DNA of 64,000 nt from Sipunculus nudus (lineage: Eukaryota > Annelida > Sipuncula > Golfingiida > Sipunculidae). The position numbers and the translations under genes are program-made. The notes beneath the pieces are model-generated. The model made no database searches and was not told the DNA's origin. It saw only the letters and a list, made by a program, of their open reading frames with translations. This document shows, piece after piece, positions 10,146 to 23,265 of the stretch; position 1 is the first letter of the stretch, and the number at the start of each line of letters is the position of its first letter. The stretch lies in the NCBI GenBank assembly GCA_026874595.1, contig CM049309.1:1712076-1776075 (forward strand), read 5' to 3'.

Positions 10146-13100
10146 GACTCCAAACACATAAATATATAGTGCTTAATACATTGTTCAGCCATTATTTATA
10201 ATAATGTCACACTGGCATAAAAAATACAATAATCTTCTTTGTAAAATTTACTTGATTTATATTACATGATGCCTTGTATTGTATGATCTATATTAATAAT
10301 AATGTTACTTTTTCATAGAAAATACACTAATCCCGATTGTCATACATATACTTATCAAATAATGCTTGTATTGTCTATATCGCAATCATACGGAATATAT
10401 GGATCATTTCATATGGATAATACGTCAGTCTGAATTTTCATAAATATATTCTGCAATTCATTATACCTTACATATTCTGTAGTAATACACTACAATACTG
10501 CACTTTTGTCTGAGAGTGATTCTGTTGTTTTGCTCTAAATAAAATATGAAATATATTTCTACCGTTTGTTAAATCTTATTTCAAATTATTTCTTAATTGT
10601 ATTTATCCACAAACAAAAGCTTTCCAAAAGTAAGTTTAAAGATTACATACGCATTTGATTTCTTTTAAATTTTACTTCCTCAAACCTTTAATGTCTTAAT
10701 TTCTCTATTTGTCCAAGCCACTAACTGAATTAGCAACACCTATGAGTGACGACAAGCTCCAATTGCGATAAAAGCATAGCCAGAAATAATCAAGATGACA
10801 ATCAACTTCATTTAGTTTGTAGTTTGAGTCCACATGGACACCTCTGTCAACATCTAATCTAACTTTTCTGTGTTGTTAATCTAGGTACAATTCCTTCACA
10901 GTTTACAGGTGAGCTGCAGAACAATGACGGCCTCTAATATCCATGATTGGCCCTGGGATAAAGAAATTGACACAGGTCAATAGGGTGAAAATAGTTGCTC
11001 ACAGAAAAACCCGGCAATGAACCGATGATTATAATGCCTTGCCACCTGGCGGGGGGGGGGGGGGGATAATTCCTGCCATTTTAACTGTAACTACCGACCT
11101 CTTCTTTACTAACCTTTTCCCTCAACGAATTCTTTCCCCGAGGCTTGTTCTTGTCTACCCTTGAGTGACTCCTCGGTCCTTGCAGCGGAAGAACTCCCGC
11201 CACGCGCATGCTCATTGAAGAGGTGCATCACGAAGCTGATCTATTATAGTTCGTTCCACCCAGAGGTGCACACTTTTTTTTTAATTTTTTCTTAATTCTT
11301 AGTTCTTAATTCACATAGATTATATCTATTGCAAGTATTTTGAAGGAGATGAAAATTTGTATCTTGCAAATTAAATAATTATTTGATACATGAGAACATT
11401 TGTGGGAATAAAATTATTTCCTTTATGAACCGACCAATATTGAGGTTTAAATAAGACAGAGAACACTATGACGTTGGTGGCACATTCATTAAACGGTAAA
11501 TACAAACCAGAACAGTAAACAATAGCAGTGTGCCGAATGAGGAAGAAACATGTCAACCTAATACAGTAACATCAACGGACTTCAAGTTTACATATAGTTT
11601 CATTTTTTGTTCAAGTAAATATTTACCAATAAAACTGGGCAACAGTTGTGCTTCAATATACCTGTCTGAATATCTACCATACAGCTCATTGCTGGTTAAA
11701 GCAGAGTAATACTATGGATAGATTCCTAATTGTCAAGCTCTAGCCAGTACTTTTTTTCATTATTACGTTTTTACTAATAAAATTATACTTAGGAGCTGAC
11801 AGATATGGAGAAAGGGAACCAATTTATTCATATATTCATTTGGACAAGAAAAAAGGTAATCACATTTCACTTTGACAAAAAAATCCAGTCTATATAGGCA
11901 GTGGAATCCCCGCAAATAAAGGGCTTCTCCTTCAACAACATTTTATTATTCAAAGATGACCTTGGTATATTGTCGACAGCCAAGATCTCACGCCACACAT
12001 ACATACATACGCTCTCCGTGTCATATCATTGCAATAACTATAAACATGCAAAAACAATACTTTCGCTTTAATCGGGAGTAAAAGATTATGATTAAACAAT
12101 ATTTATTTTTCTGTATAGTATACAAACAGTTATAACGAATGCTAGGCACTCAACCAGTTTGACATAAATAGCCAGGGCACAAGAAGCAGATATATGCTGC
12201 CCTCTTTCGTCAATGAACTTAATAAACCTACTTTGTTGCGGGTTAACTGTGTACAATATGAAATTATAAATGGAACTCCCAAGGTATAACACAACATAGT
12301 GCTCTGAAGTTTACTGCAGCATAGTTAGAAAGAAATGTTCTGTGGTAAAATCTCACAAAATGTGCCGTAAACTATTGAAAATGTTATTGATAAGATGGTC
12401 AGACACTACTGATACAACCACGGGTGAAAACCAACTTAGAAGAAAATTGCCAGCTTAGATTAACGTTGTCTTTATTGCCGAATAATGTGAATTTCAAGAA
12501 TGTTGTATTACGGGATACCATTAAACCCAAGGGTCTAATGCTCACGCTGTGCTATAGTGCTATTGACCAAGGGTGATCAAGAAAAAGGTGAAAGGGAAAA
12601 TACAATTTCAGCAGTAGTCCTACATAGGGTTAGCCATCCATGACTTACATCTGCTTACCAGTCACATAATCTATAGTAACAGAAATATCTGAGATATCTG
12701 GTGACAGTCATTATGCTGATTAATGGCGCCACCTATAGCCTTAATGGCAGTTGCAGTCACATGATCAATATGACTGTGAAATTTGGTGCTGATTGCTGCA
12801 GAAGTTCCCGCGAGATCCAGTAACAGGCATTAATGATGTATGCAAACACGCCAGATTGCCTTATTTTGCGATCGACCAACTTTGAGTTTCGTAAAAACAG
12901 TATTACGAAAATAATTCAATTTATATGTTGAATTTAAATAAAATTAAATCATTTGATATTAGATGATTTAAATATAATACTATTATTCCCCTATGTTAAC
13001 AATGACATGGCAGCTAAAATATTAATACTTTACAACTTATCTGCGAAAAAAAGGAAATGACAATTTCGGTCCGCAGTATGTAGGTCAACACAGTTGACAC

Positions 13101-13659
13101 CACGTGCAGCTCAAAATCATATAGCAATCATATGACCAATAAATCTGTGGAATTGAATGTCAAATGCTTCAGTTATTCCTGAGGTATTTGGAAACAGACA
13201 TAACCTCAGGTATTCACCCAATGCAAACATCAAATCGTAATATTTTCTCCTGTAAAGACGCCATTTTGAATAATAATACTTTATCAATGATCTTGAAAAA
13301 GAGGACAATAGATTCATGGCCTGCAGAAAGTAGGTTAACGTAAGGTGGTGCCAGTAAAACTTTTTTTTTCATATTCACCTCGTTGTCAATAAATCTGTAA
13401 TGTTTCATGATGATAGCTGAAGTGATAGTTGAGATATTTGGTGACAGTCGGCGGACGATGGACAGAAAAAGCCGCTGTGCGCGCTATCGTACACGTTCAC
13501 AGCAGGAACTAAAATTACTGATGTCTAGTTTTCCGTCGGTTTGGAAATCTTCATCGGTTACTTTTATTACATTTAGCTAGAATCTTAATTAAAGTCCCGC
13601 CACAATGGTCTTCAGTGTGTATTGATGACATTTTGATTGCTGACAGTTGTGGTACAATG
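10146..13659. other. Intergenic AT-rich DNA with decayed repeats
   Basis: No gene recognised. Visible items are a poly-G run at 11051-11065 and two related fragments sharing 'gagatatYtggtgacagtc' near 12690 and 13426. The second runs into a 'ggcggacgatggacag' tail, a type common at the ends of dispersed repeats in mollusc genomes. Confidence 0.5.
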
Positions 13660-16600
13660 AGAGCTTGCAGTAACGGCTTATAGAGAGCTGGCAGTACAGG
13701 CATACCGGTAACGAGCAGGAACGGCATATTGATAACAGGCAGTAACGGCATACTGATAATAGGAAGTAACGCTATACTGATAATAGGCGGTAACGTCATT
13801 GATAACCAACAGTAATGACATGTTGATAACAGGCGGTAACGGCATATTGATAACAAACAGTAACGAAATATTAATAACAGGCAGTAATGGTGTATTGATA
13901 ACAGTGAGTAACGCTATTTTGATAATAGGCGGTAACAGCGTATTGATAACAGGCAGTAACGGCATATTGATAACAGGCAGTAACGCTATTTTGATAATAG
14001 GCGGTAACAGCGTATTGATAACAGGCAGTAACGGCATGTTGATAATAGGTAGTAGCGGCATACTGATAATAGGAGGTGACGGCATAGTGATAGCTTTCGG
14101 TAACAGTATATTGATAACAGACAGTATCGGCATTTGATAACAGGCAGTACCGGCGTATTGATAACAGACAGTAACGCCGTATTGATAATAGGAAGCAACG
14201 GTATTTTGATAGCTGTCGGTAACGGTATATTGATAACAGACAGTAACGCTATTTTGATAATAGGTGGTAACAGCATATTGATTACAGGCATTAACGGTGT
14301 ATTGATAACTGGCAGTAACGGCAAATTTATAACAGGCAGTAACGGCATATTGATAACAGACAGTAACGCCGTATTGATAATAGGTGGTAACAGCATATTG
14401 ATTACAGGCATTAACGGTGTATTGATAACAGGCAGTAACGGCGTATTGATAACAGGCAGTAACGCTATTTTGATAATAGGTGGTAACAGCATATTGATTA
14501 CAGGCATTAACGGTGTATTGATAACAGGCAGTAACGGCAAATTGATAACAGACAGGAACGGCATCTTGATAACAGACAGTAACGCCTTATTTATAATAGG
14601 AAACAACGGCATTTTGATAGCTGTCGGTAACGGTATATTGATAACAGGCAGTAATGGTGTATTGATAACAGGCAGTAACGCTATTTTGATAATAGGTGGT
14701 AACAGCATATTGATTACAGGCATTAACGGTGTATTGATAACTGGCAGTAAAGGCAAATTGATAACAGACAGGAACGGCATCTTGATAACAGACAGTAACG
14801 CCTTATTTATAATAGGAAACAACGGCATTTTGATAGCTGTCGGTAACGGTATATTGATAACAGGCAGTAATGGTGTATTGATAACAGGCAGTAACGCTAT
14901 TTTGATAATAGGTGGTAACAGCATATTGATTACAGGCATTAACGGTGTATTGATAACTGGCAGTAACGGCAAATTGATAACAGACAGGAACGGCATCTTG
15001 ATAACAGACAGTAACGCCTTATTTATAATAGGAAACAACGGCATTTTGATAGCTGTCGGTAACGGTATATTAGGTAATAGGAGGTGACGGCATAGTGATA
15101 GCTTTCAGTAACGGTATATTGATATCAGGCAGTAATGACGTATTGATAACAGGCAGTAACGGCATACTGATAATAGGAAGTAACGGCATATTGATAGCTA
15201 TCGGTAACGGTATATTGATAACAGGCAGTAATGACGTATTGAGAAAAGGCTGTAACGGCAAATTGATAACAGCCAGTAACGGCATACTGATAATAGGAAG
15301 TAACGGCATATTGATAGCTATCGGTAACGGTATATTGATAACAGGCAGTAATGGTGTATTGATAACAGGCAGTAACGCTATTTTGATAATAGGTGGTAAC
15401 AGCATATTGATTACAGGCATTAACGGTGTATTGATAACTGGCAGTAACGGCAAATTGATAACAGACAGGAACGGCATCTTGATAACAGACAGTAACGCCT
15501 TATTTATAATAGGAAACAACGGCATTTTGATAGCTGTCGGTAACGGTATATTAGGTAATAGGAGGTGACGGCATAGTGATAGCTTTCAGTAACGGTATAT
15601 TGATATCAGGCAGTAATGACGTATTGATAACAGGCAGTAACGGCATACTGATAATAGGAAGTAACGGCATATTGATAGCTATCGGTAACGGTATATTGAT
15701 AACAGGCAGTAATGACGTATTGAGAAAAGGCAGTAACGGCAAATTGATAACAGCCAGTAACGGCATACTGATAATAGGAAGTAACGGCATATTGATAGCT
15801 ATCGGTAACGGTATATTGATAACAGGCAGTAATGCCGTATTCAGAAAAGGCAGTAACGGCGTATTGATAACAGCCAGTAACGGCATACTGATAATAGGAA
15901 GTGACGGCATATTGATAGTTATCGGTAACGGTATATTGATAACAGGCAGTAATGACGTATTGAGAAAAGGCAGTAATGGCATATTGATAACAGCCAGTAA
16001 GGGCATATTGATAACTGGTAGTAACGGCATACTGATAACAGGCAGTAACGGCGTATTGATAACGGATAGTAACGGCATACTGATAACAGGAAGTAACGGC
16101 ATATTGATAGTTATCAGTAACGTCATATTGATAACAGGCAGTAATGACGTATTGAGAAAAGGCAGTAACGGGGTATTGATAACAGGCAGTAACGGCGTAT
16201 TGATAACAGGCAGTAACAGCATACTGATAATAGGAATAAACAGCATATTGATAGCTATCAGTAACGGTATATTGATAACAGGCAGTAATGACGTATTGAG
16301 AAAAGGCAGTAACGGCATATTGATAACAGGCAGTAACGGCATATTGATAACAGGCGGTAACGGCATACTGATAATAGGAAGTAACGGCGTATTGATAGCT
16401 ATCGGTAACGGTATATTGATAACAGGCAGTAATGACGTATTGAGAAAAGGCAGTAACGGCATATTGATAATAGGAAGTAACGGCATTTTGATAGCTATCG
16501 GTAACGGTATATTGATAACAGGCAGTAACGGCGTATTGATAACAGGCGGTAACGGCATACTGATAATAGGAAGTAACGGCATATTGATAGTTATCGGTAA

Positions 16601-16809
16601 CGGTATATTGATAACAGGCAGTAATGACGTATTGAGAAAAGGCAGTAATGGCATATTGATAACAGGCAGTACGGGCGTATTGATAACGGGTAGTAACGGC
16701 ATACTGATAATAGGAAGTAACAGCATATTGATAGCTATCGGTAACGGTATATCGATAACAGGCAGTAATGACGTATTGATAACAGTCAGTATGGGCTTAT
16801 TGATCTTTA
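13660..16809. repeat. 24-bp minisatellite with higher-order repeats (about 3.1 kb)
   Basis: The basic unit is about 24 bp (type TATTGATAACAGGCAG / TAACGGCA), reading ILITGSNG on the + strand and LLPVINMP on the - strand. Because 24 is a multiple of three and the unit lacks stops in these frames, frames of up to 466 codons (+) and 391 codons (-) stay open. Larger periods are visible: the string 'gcaaattgataacagac' recurs at 14537, 14753 and 14969 (216 bp, nine units). The string 'ggaggtgacggcatagtg' recurs at 15080 and 15561 (481 bp, twenty units plus one base). The +1 explains why the open frames break there. The array lies between the two genes. Confidence 0.95.
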
Positions 16810-17166
16810 ACGGTAAAGGTCTGTTTCCATTTGCGCGTATATGCGTAAGTGCGTATATGCGTGAAAAAATGGGTGTGTTTCCATGTGCGCGTAATATGCG
16901 TATATGCGTGAACTGGCAGACTTATATATTTGTACAGTGGATTAAGCAGGCCTTCCACAAAAAAATGGTGAAATGACGTCATTTTACTCTGAATCCCTGA
17001 GTTCACGTAGACCCTATGCTTGAAAACGCTCCTGTGGCCATAATCACGCATATACGCATATACGCTGACGAACACATGGAAACACCCCAGTTACAAAATC
17101 ATATGAGCGATTTTTACGCATATACGCATGTACGCTTATACGTGCACACGGAAACGCTACGGTAAG
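16810..17166. mobile_element. Foldback/MITE-like element with imperfect inverted ends and 8-bp target duplication
   Basis: The left end (GTTTCCATTTGCGCGTATA, then TATGCGT repeats) and the reverse complement of the right end (GTTTCCGTGTGCACGTATA) form imperfect terminal inverted repeats. The element is flanked by ACGGTAAA (16810-16817) and ACGGTAAG (17159-17166), a likely 8-bp target duplication, and interrupts the 24-bp minisatellite. The centre has 'acagtggat...' and 'tgacgtcatttta'. A related copy lies at 27381-27653. No transposase is encoded. An 8-bp duplication would fit a hAT-type element; this is inference. Confidence 0.6.
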
Positions 17167-17270
17167 ACCGTCGACAGTCACGGTATATTGATAGTCGTCA
17201 ATAAAAGAATACTGATAGTCGGCATCAGCGGTATATAAATAAACGGGATCAACGGCCTGATGATAATATG
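17167..17270. repeat. Diverged tail of the 24-bp minisatellite
   Basis: Degenerate units ('cggtatattgatagtcgtc', 'aatactgatagtcggcatcag') continue the 24-bp array on the far side of the inserted foldback element. This supports insertion of the element into an older array. Confidence 0.6.
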
Positions 17271-17668
17271 ACCGAGTGCAGGAGAAACATATTGCAAAAT
17301 TGTGGAGAAACATTTTTAATATCACAGTAACACCTCAGTGTTATTACATAATAACGTATTTTTTTTAAACTTTCTTGTTTTCATTGACATCACTGTGAGA
17401 GATTAAAATATACAGCTTAAACTCTTTGCTTCAATTTTTGGATGCTTACACAATCCTTCATGAAGAGTCGCTTAAATCAGGGCCCCATGGCGTGGGTGTG
17501 TTTGTGTGAGAGTGTGTGTTTGTGTGTGTCGGTAGTGGTAAATGTGTGCTCGGTTCAACATGAAACACCTGTTATTTTTATCCGATGACAGCAAAATATC
17601 TCTCTTCTTTGGTATTATATCCAACAGCATAAGTACAAACAAAAGAAGTCTGTCACAATGAATTTTCC

Positions 17669-17800
17669 TCAGAAATTTTCTTTGCAAAAGGAAAATTTGA
17701 ATCTTTCACAGGCTCTTTTTAAAACTTTGCCGAGAGCTGGTGAACCGCAGAAAAACACCTTTACTTTTCCTTTCCTTTCGGAGGCTATCTTGGTAAATAT
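17669..17800 (-). CDS. NOX5: NADPH oxidase 5, terminal coding exon
   Basis: This is the last of 15 exons recognised on the - strand. It starts after 'tttgtttcag' in phase 0 with IFTKIASERKGKVKVFF and ends with ...SFCKENF and TGA at 17671-17669. It carries the conserved C-terminal NADPH-binding block FFCGSPALGKVL and the invariant family C-terminus KENF, which contacts the FAD. The exon joins in frame to ...RPDWDQ of the previous exon. The 3' UTR runs left; an ATTAAA-like hexamer on the - strand near 17313-17318 is a weak polyadenylation candidate. NOX5 is a plasma or internal membrane enzyme that moves electrons from NADPH through FAD and two haems to oxygen, making superoxide. Confidence 0.92.
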   Translation of the reverse strand: MFTKIASERKGKVKVFFCGSPALGKVLKRACERFKFSFCKENF

Positions 17801-17914
17801 CTGAAACAAAATAAAGCATATCAACAAACGCTGGAACATAACATTTATTACAAAGATAAAATCTGGGGAACTTACCTTTGCTGAGTGCCTTTGGACTCTT
17901 AATGTATAAATATC

Positions 17915-17916
<2 letters not shown>

Positions 17917-17978
<62 letters not shown>
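17917..17978. repeat. (TA)n microsatellite in the last NOX5 intron
   Basis: About 31 TA dinucleotides lie between the last two NOX5 exons. Confidence 0.95.
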
Positions 17979-17986
<8 letters not shown>

Positions 17987-18308
17987 GTAGAGTTACCCTC
18001 CCGTGTTAAGTGCTATCTTTTTGCTCCATATGCTATAGCTATATTATATTAACCATATTTCGGGGATAGGGCGTGGTGATTTGCGTTAATAATGATGTAA
18101 AACGGGGACACAACTGTGCCAATATATCTGTCCCACACCTCAAACGACACCTGTCGGTGACGGCGGACACTAAGTGTTCGGGTCTGGTAGATTGGAAAAG
18201 CGAGAACACATTTATTTATAGCTGCACAACAGTAAAGAGCCAACGTTTTACGAAGCCCGTTTATGTTTGCTTTTAAAATCCTCAAAGAACCCCTACTGGT
18301 ATACATAC

Positions 18309-18575
18309 TTGATCCCAATCAGGTCTCCCTGCCTGTGTACGTGTCTGTAGGCCAGTTATCAGGTCCCGTTGTTCTTTCTTGTGGAGTATTTCTAGCGCCA
18401 TCTGGAGGCCTAATCCCTTCATGTCACTTTTGCCAAGGGCGGCGGTCATGTACATGTGCATGTCAATGAGTCGGTCCGCCTCGTCCCCTGTCGTCTGCTC
18501 CATCTCAATGCGCGCCAAAAGACTCACGAACCACTCAAAACATTTCTGATCGCGGTTTATCCAGATAAAGTCCAC
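18309..18575 (-). CDS. NOX5: NADPH oxidase 5, penultimate exon (NADPH-binding domain)
   Basis: An 89-codon, phase 0-0 exon: acceptor 'atattttag' before GTG at 18575, donor GATCAA|gtatgt at 18309. It reads VDFIWINRDQKCFEWFVSLL ... MHMYMTAALGKSDMKGLGLQ ... LITGLQTRTQAGRPDWDQ, closely matching the NOX5 NADPH-binding subdomain. This includes the INRD and FEWF motifs and the GRPDW motif that helps bind nicotinamide. The intron upstream is about 6.7 kb and filled with a dispersed repeat family. The exon's own 5' boundary is partly duplicated just upstream (see 18546-18712). Confidence 0.95.
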
Positions 18576-18712
18576 CTAAAATATATATTGAAAGTTTGTT
18601 CTCACATTTCAGCATTTTCATTTCTCACCTCTGATCACGGTTTAACGAGATAAAGTTGACCCAAAACATATATTGAAAGTTTTATTTTCATATTTCAGCA
18701 TTTACAATTTAG
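18546..18712 (-). repeat. 85-bp tandem duplication of a NOX5 exon 5' boundary
   Basis: The segment 18546-18630 (first ten codons of the penultimate exon, its acceptor and adjoining intron) is repeated in diverged form at 18631-18712. On the - strand the extra copy reads GTCAACTTTATC...CGTGATCAG beside the true GTGGACTTTATC...CGCGATCAG, with 'atatattgaaagttt' shared on the intron side. The acceptor AG is changed to GG in the extra copy, so it should no longer splice. Confidence 0.85.
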
Positions 18713-19049
18713 GTCCATTTTCAAAGTAACATATAATGAACAGGTGAGTCAAAGCTGACGACCAAGAATTATACTGACGTATTTTTAATAAAGCAGCTGT
18801 TAACGTATAAGATTAAGATGCGATTTTACAGATATATTTTTAGACTATTACAACAAGTGACATATGGGTCATGACGCTCAGCAAACTGACATGTGACAGT
18901 ATGTCCTTGCACAGGGAACTAATTACGATAATGTAGGTGGCATCAATGTTCATGTAAATTAGCTTAAGTTCATCAAGACCCATAAGTACAACAAATTTGA
19001 TGACAATCCAGCCAGCCTTTCCTGAGGAATCTGGCAATTGGTGTGTATT

Positions 19050-22000
19050 TTGCATTATTTCTGGGGTGCTCGAACATACCCTAAAACCCTGAGAATATAG
19101 GTCACAATGACCATATTTCAGGTTTCTGGGGAGAACTTTGAGGAACTCTCGGGATATCAAGTTAGAAGATTCTGGGCCCAATGGTTATGATTTGTGCCCT
19201 ACCTTGGTATCAAATTTTCAGTTATTCTGAGGGGTGCTTATAAGCCCAATAGCTCAGAAAATATGGGTAACAGAGACCTAATTTCACATTTCCTAGGATA
19301 CTTTTCATGGACCTCCCTTTATTTTAAGTTAGAAGATTTCAGATCCAATGGTTATGATTTGTGCCCTGCTTGGTTTTAAATTTTATTTATTGGGGGGGGG
19401 GGGGGTGCTTATAATATATAACAAATGGGTAACAGAGACCTAATTTCAAGTTTCCAAGGATATTTTTCACAAACCTCACTGGATGTCAAGTTAGAAGATT
19501 CTAGGACCAATGATTACAATTTGTGCCCTGTTAACAGATGAACGCATCTTAAGAGGTCTCAAAAATAGAGTAAAAAATTCGTAAAAAATCGAAAAAATAC
19601 AGGTGGCGCCACCAGACTGCAGAAAATGGTTAAACATTCCATGATCAATATCCATGCAAAGAATCATGGTGATCACTGCAATAGTTGTTCAGATCCTTGA
19701 GCTTTTGTATCAAATTTTCCATTATTCTGGAGGGTACTTCATGGTGATCAATGCAATAGTTGTTCAATTACTTGAGTTTTGTATCAAATTTTCCATTGTT
19801 CTGGGGAGTACTTCAGAGCCCAAAAGCTCAAGAGTTTATGGGTAACAGAGACCTAACTTCAGGTTTCAGAGGAGACTTTTCATGGGCCTCTCTGCATGTC
19901 AAGAGAGAAAATTCTAGGTCCAGTCGTTACTATCTGTGCCCTGTTAACTGATGACCTCATCTTTTAAGGTCTAAAATATAGAGGAAAAAAAAATCGAAAA
20001 AATATAGGTAGCCCCACTAGTCTGCAGAAACTGATCAATGTCTATGCAAAGAATCATGGTGATAAATGCATAAGTTGTTCAGATACTTCAGCTTTTGTAT
20101 CAAATTTTCCATTATTCTGGGGGGGGGGGTACTTCGGAGCCCAATAGCTCAGAGTTTATGGGTAACAGAGACCTAATTTCAGGTTTCCACGGAGACTTTC
20201 CATGGGCCTCCCTGCATGTCAAAAGAGAAGATTCTAGGTCCAGTTGTTACGATTTGTGCTCTGTTAACAGATAACCGCATTTCATGGTCTCAAAAATAGA
20301 GAAATAAAATCGTAAAAATAAAAAAAAAAAAAAAATACAGGTGGCGCCACCAGTCTGCAGAAACTGATGAAATATTCCATGACCAATATCAATGCAAAGA
20401 ATCATGGGGATCAATGCAATAGTAATTGTTCAGATACTTGAGTTTTTGTATAAAATTTTCCATTATTCTGGGGGGTACTTCAGAGCCAAATAGCTCGAAG
20501 AATATGGGTAACAGAGACCGAATTTTAGGTTTCCAGGGAGACTTTTCATGGACCTCCCTGCATATCAAGAGAGAAGATTCTAGGTCCAGTCCTTACGATG
20601 TGTGCCATGTTTACAGATGACCACATCTTTTAAGGTCTCAAAAATAGAGAAAAATAATCGTAAAAAATAATAAAAACAGGTTGCGCCACCAGTCTGCAGA
20701 AACTGATGAAACAGTTCATGATCAATATCTATGCTAAGAATCATGGTGATCAATGCATTAATTGTTCAGATACTTGAGCTTTTGTATCAAATTTTCCATT
20801 ATTTGGGGGGTACTTCAGAGCACCATAGCTCGAAGAATATGGGTAACAGAGACCTTATTCCAGGTTTTCAAGGAGAGTTTTCATGGACCTCCCTGGATGT
20901 AAAGTTAGAAGATTCCAGGTCCAGCGGTTACGATTTGTGCCCTGTTAACGGACAGACGGCCGGACGGACGACGGAGAAAGGGTGATCGCTATAGCTCAGA
21001 TGACTTACAGTCAGCTGAGCTAAAAAATTTAGTTGGTGGCACCAGTCTACAAGAACTGATGAAACTCTCCATGATGAATATGCAAGCAAAGAATCAGGGT
21101 GATTAATGCAACAGTTGTTCAGATACTGGAGCTTTTGTATCAATTTTTTAGTTATTCTGGGAGGTACTTCTAAGACACATAGCTCGGAGAATATGGGTAA
21201 CAGAGACCTAATTTCAGGATTCCATGGAGTTTTTTATGGACCTCCCAGGATGTCAAGAAAGGAGATTCAAGCTCAAATAGTTATGATTTGTGCCCTGTTA
21301 ACAGACGACCACATCTATGAAGGTCTCAAAAATAAAGATAAAAATGCGTAAAAATTCAAAGAGGTCCAGGTGGCACCACCAGTTTGCAGGAACTGATGAA
21401 ACACTCCATGATGCATATGCATACAAAGAATAATGCCAATCAATGCACTAGTTGTTCAGATACCAGAGCTTTTGTATCAAATTTTAGTTATTCGGGGGGG
21501 TATTTCTGAGCCCCATAGCTCAGACAATATGGGTGACAGAGACCTAATTTGAGGTTTCCAAGGAGACTTTTCATGGGCCTCCCAACATGTCAAGAAAGAA
21601 GATTCTAGGTCTAGATGTTACGATTTGTGCACTGTTAACAGATGACTGCATCTTTGAAGGTCTCAAAAATAGAGAAAAAAATCGTTAAAAAAATCGAAAA
21701 AATACAGGTGGCGCCACCAGTCTGCAGAAACTGATGAAACACTCCATGATCAATATCCATGCAAAGAATCATGGTGATCAATGCATTAGTTGTTCAGATA
21801 TTTGAGCTTTTGTATCAAATTTTTCATTATTCTGGAGGGTACTTCGGAGCCCCATAGCTTGAAGAATATGGGTAACAGAGACCTAATTCCAGGTTTCCAA
21901 AAAGATTTTTCATGAACTTCTCTGGATGTAAAGTAAGAAGATTCCAGGTCCAGTGGTTACGATTTATGCCTTGTTAACGGACAGATGGCCGGACGGACGA

Positions 22001-22620
22001 CGGACAAAGAGTGATCGCTACAGTCAGCTAAGCTAAAAAATAACCAATTTGCAAGGATAACATTTGAGCTAACTGCTGATTTTGCCTTGATCCGGTCAAA
22101 GAAATAACTAGTGACCCAGGGGTCATAGAGCTCAGCTGACGAGGAAAACATTTTATCAATGCCAAATTATGTAGGCGGGGTCCCCATTCAACTTAAGCAA
22201 AGCTCAGAGGATATGGATAAAAGAGACCTAATTTCAGGTTTCCAAGGATATTTTTCATGAACCTTCCTGGATGTCAAGTTAGAAGGTTCTAGGTGCAATG
22301 GTAACAATTTGTGTCCTGTTAACAGACAACCACTTCTTTGAAGGTCTCAAGAAAATGCGTAAAAAATTGAAAAATTCAGGTGGTGCCATCAGTCTGAAAG
22401 AACTGATAAAAAACTCCATGATCAATTTGCATGCAAAGAATCATGGTGATGAATTCATTAGTTGTTCGGACACTAGAGGTTTTATATAAATGCTTTATTA
22501 TACTGAAGGGTATTTACAAGCCCTATAGCTCAAAGGATATGGGTAACAGAGACCTAATTTCAGATTACCAAGAAGATTTTTCATGGACTTCTCTGTAATT
22601 TTAATCAGAAGATTCTTGCT
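19050..22620. repeat. Array of a roughly 330-bp dispersed repeat family
   Basis: About nine diverged copies follow one another. Each carries, in order, 'ggtggcgccaccagtctgca', 'aagaatcatggtgatcaatg', 'tgtatcaaattttccattat', 'atatgggtaacagagaccta', 'tttcaggtttccaaggagac' and 'tgtgccctgttaacagatga'. Box ggcgccacc is near 19605, 20343, 20685 and 21710, with weaker versions between. Copies near 20948 and 21978 end in a GACGG-rich tail plus 'gatcgcta', followed by 'cagctgagctaaaa' or a close variant, which looks like the true 3' end. No protein is encoded. The array occupies the NOX5 intron between 18575 and 25243. Confidence 0.85.
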
Positions 22621-23221
22621 CCAGAGGAGTCCTTATTTGCTGAGTAAATGAATCCTCTGCGAAGTAAGGTTTATCACGTAATTATCGACGATGGTTGATT
22701 CGTTTGTTAGCAGCTGTACCCAACAGTTATATACGGACTTATGAGGAGACCCAGAAAAAAATCCAAAATAATTTAGAGTTCACATGGATCACAATAATAT
22801 TTAATTTAAAAGGTGAATAACTGTTGTGGAAAAAAGGCGATCAAAAGACCGTCTTTATTTTTTTGTTTTAGGGGATTCTTAAATTGAATATAAATTTCCG
22901 AAAGGGGCGAGCAGACCGGTTATGCAAAATCGAGTTGGTGAACTTGTCACACATTTCTGATGAATAAATTTAATCATCGCGCTACAAACTGTAAATACAA
23001 AAATTCGCATAATATGAATTGTCTGACTTCAAAGTCTGCATTTACGTTTTGTCTCAACTTTGTTCAATTAATCAAAATAAACGCTGGTGAGTAGTATCTT
23101 AAAAAGTAGTTAGAGAATGATATTCAATCATGAGTTATTCGTTTGCCTTTTTCAATGATGTTTAATGCATTTAAATGTTTATATGCACTTAAATGTTTAA
23201 TTGTTTGACATATAAACTATG

Positions 23222-23265
<44 letters not shown>

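Noticed and set aside
13986-16976. Long open frames on both strands (352, 317, 391 and 466 codons) of ILITGSNG or LLPVINMP repeats
   Set aside because: They follow from a 24-bp stop-free repeat unit, occur on both strands at once, and have no start context, domain or splice structure.
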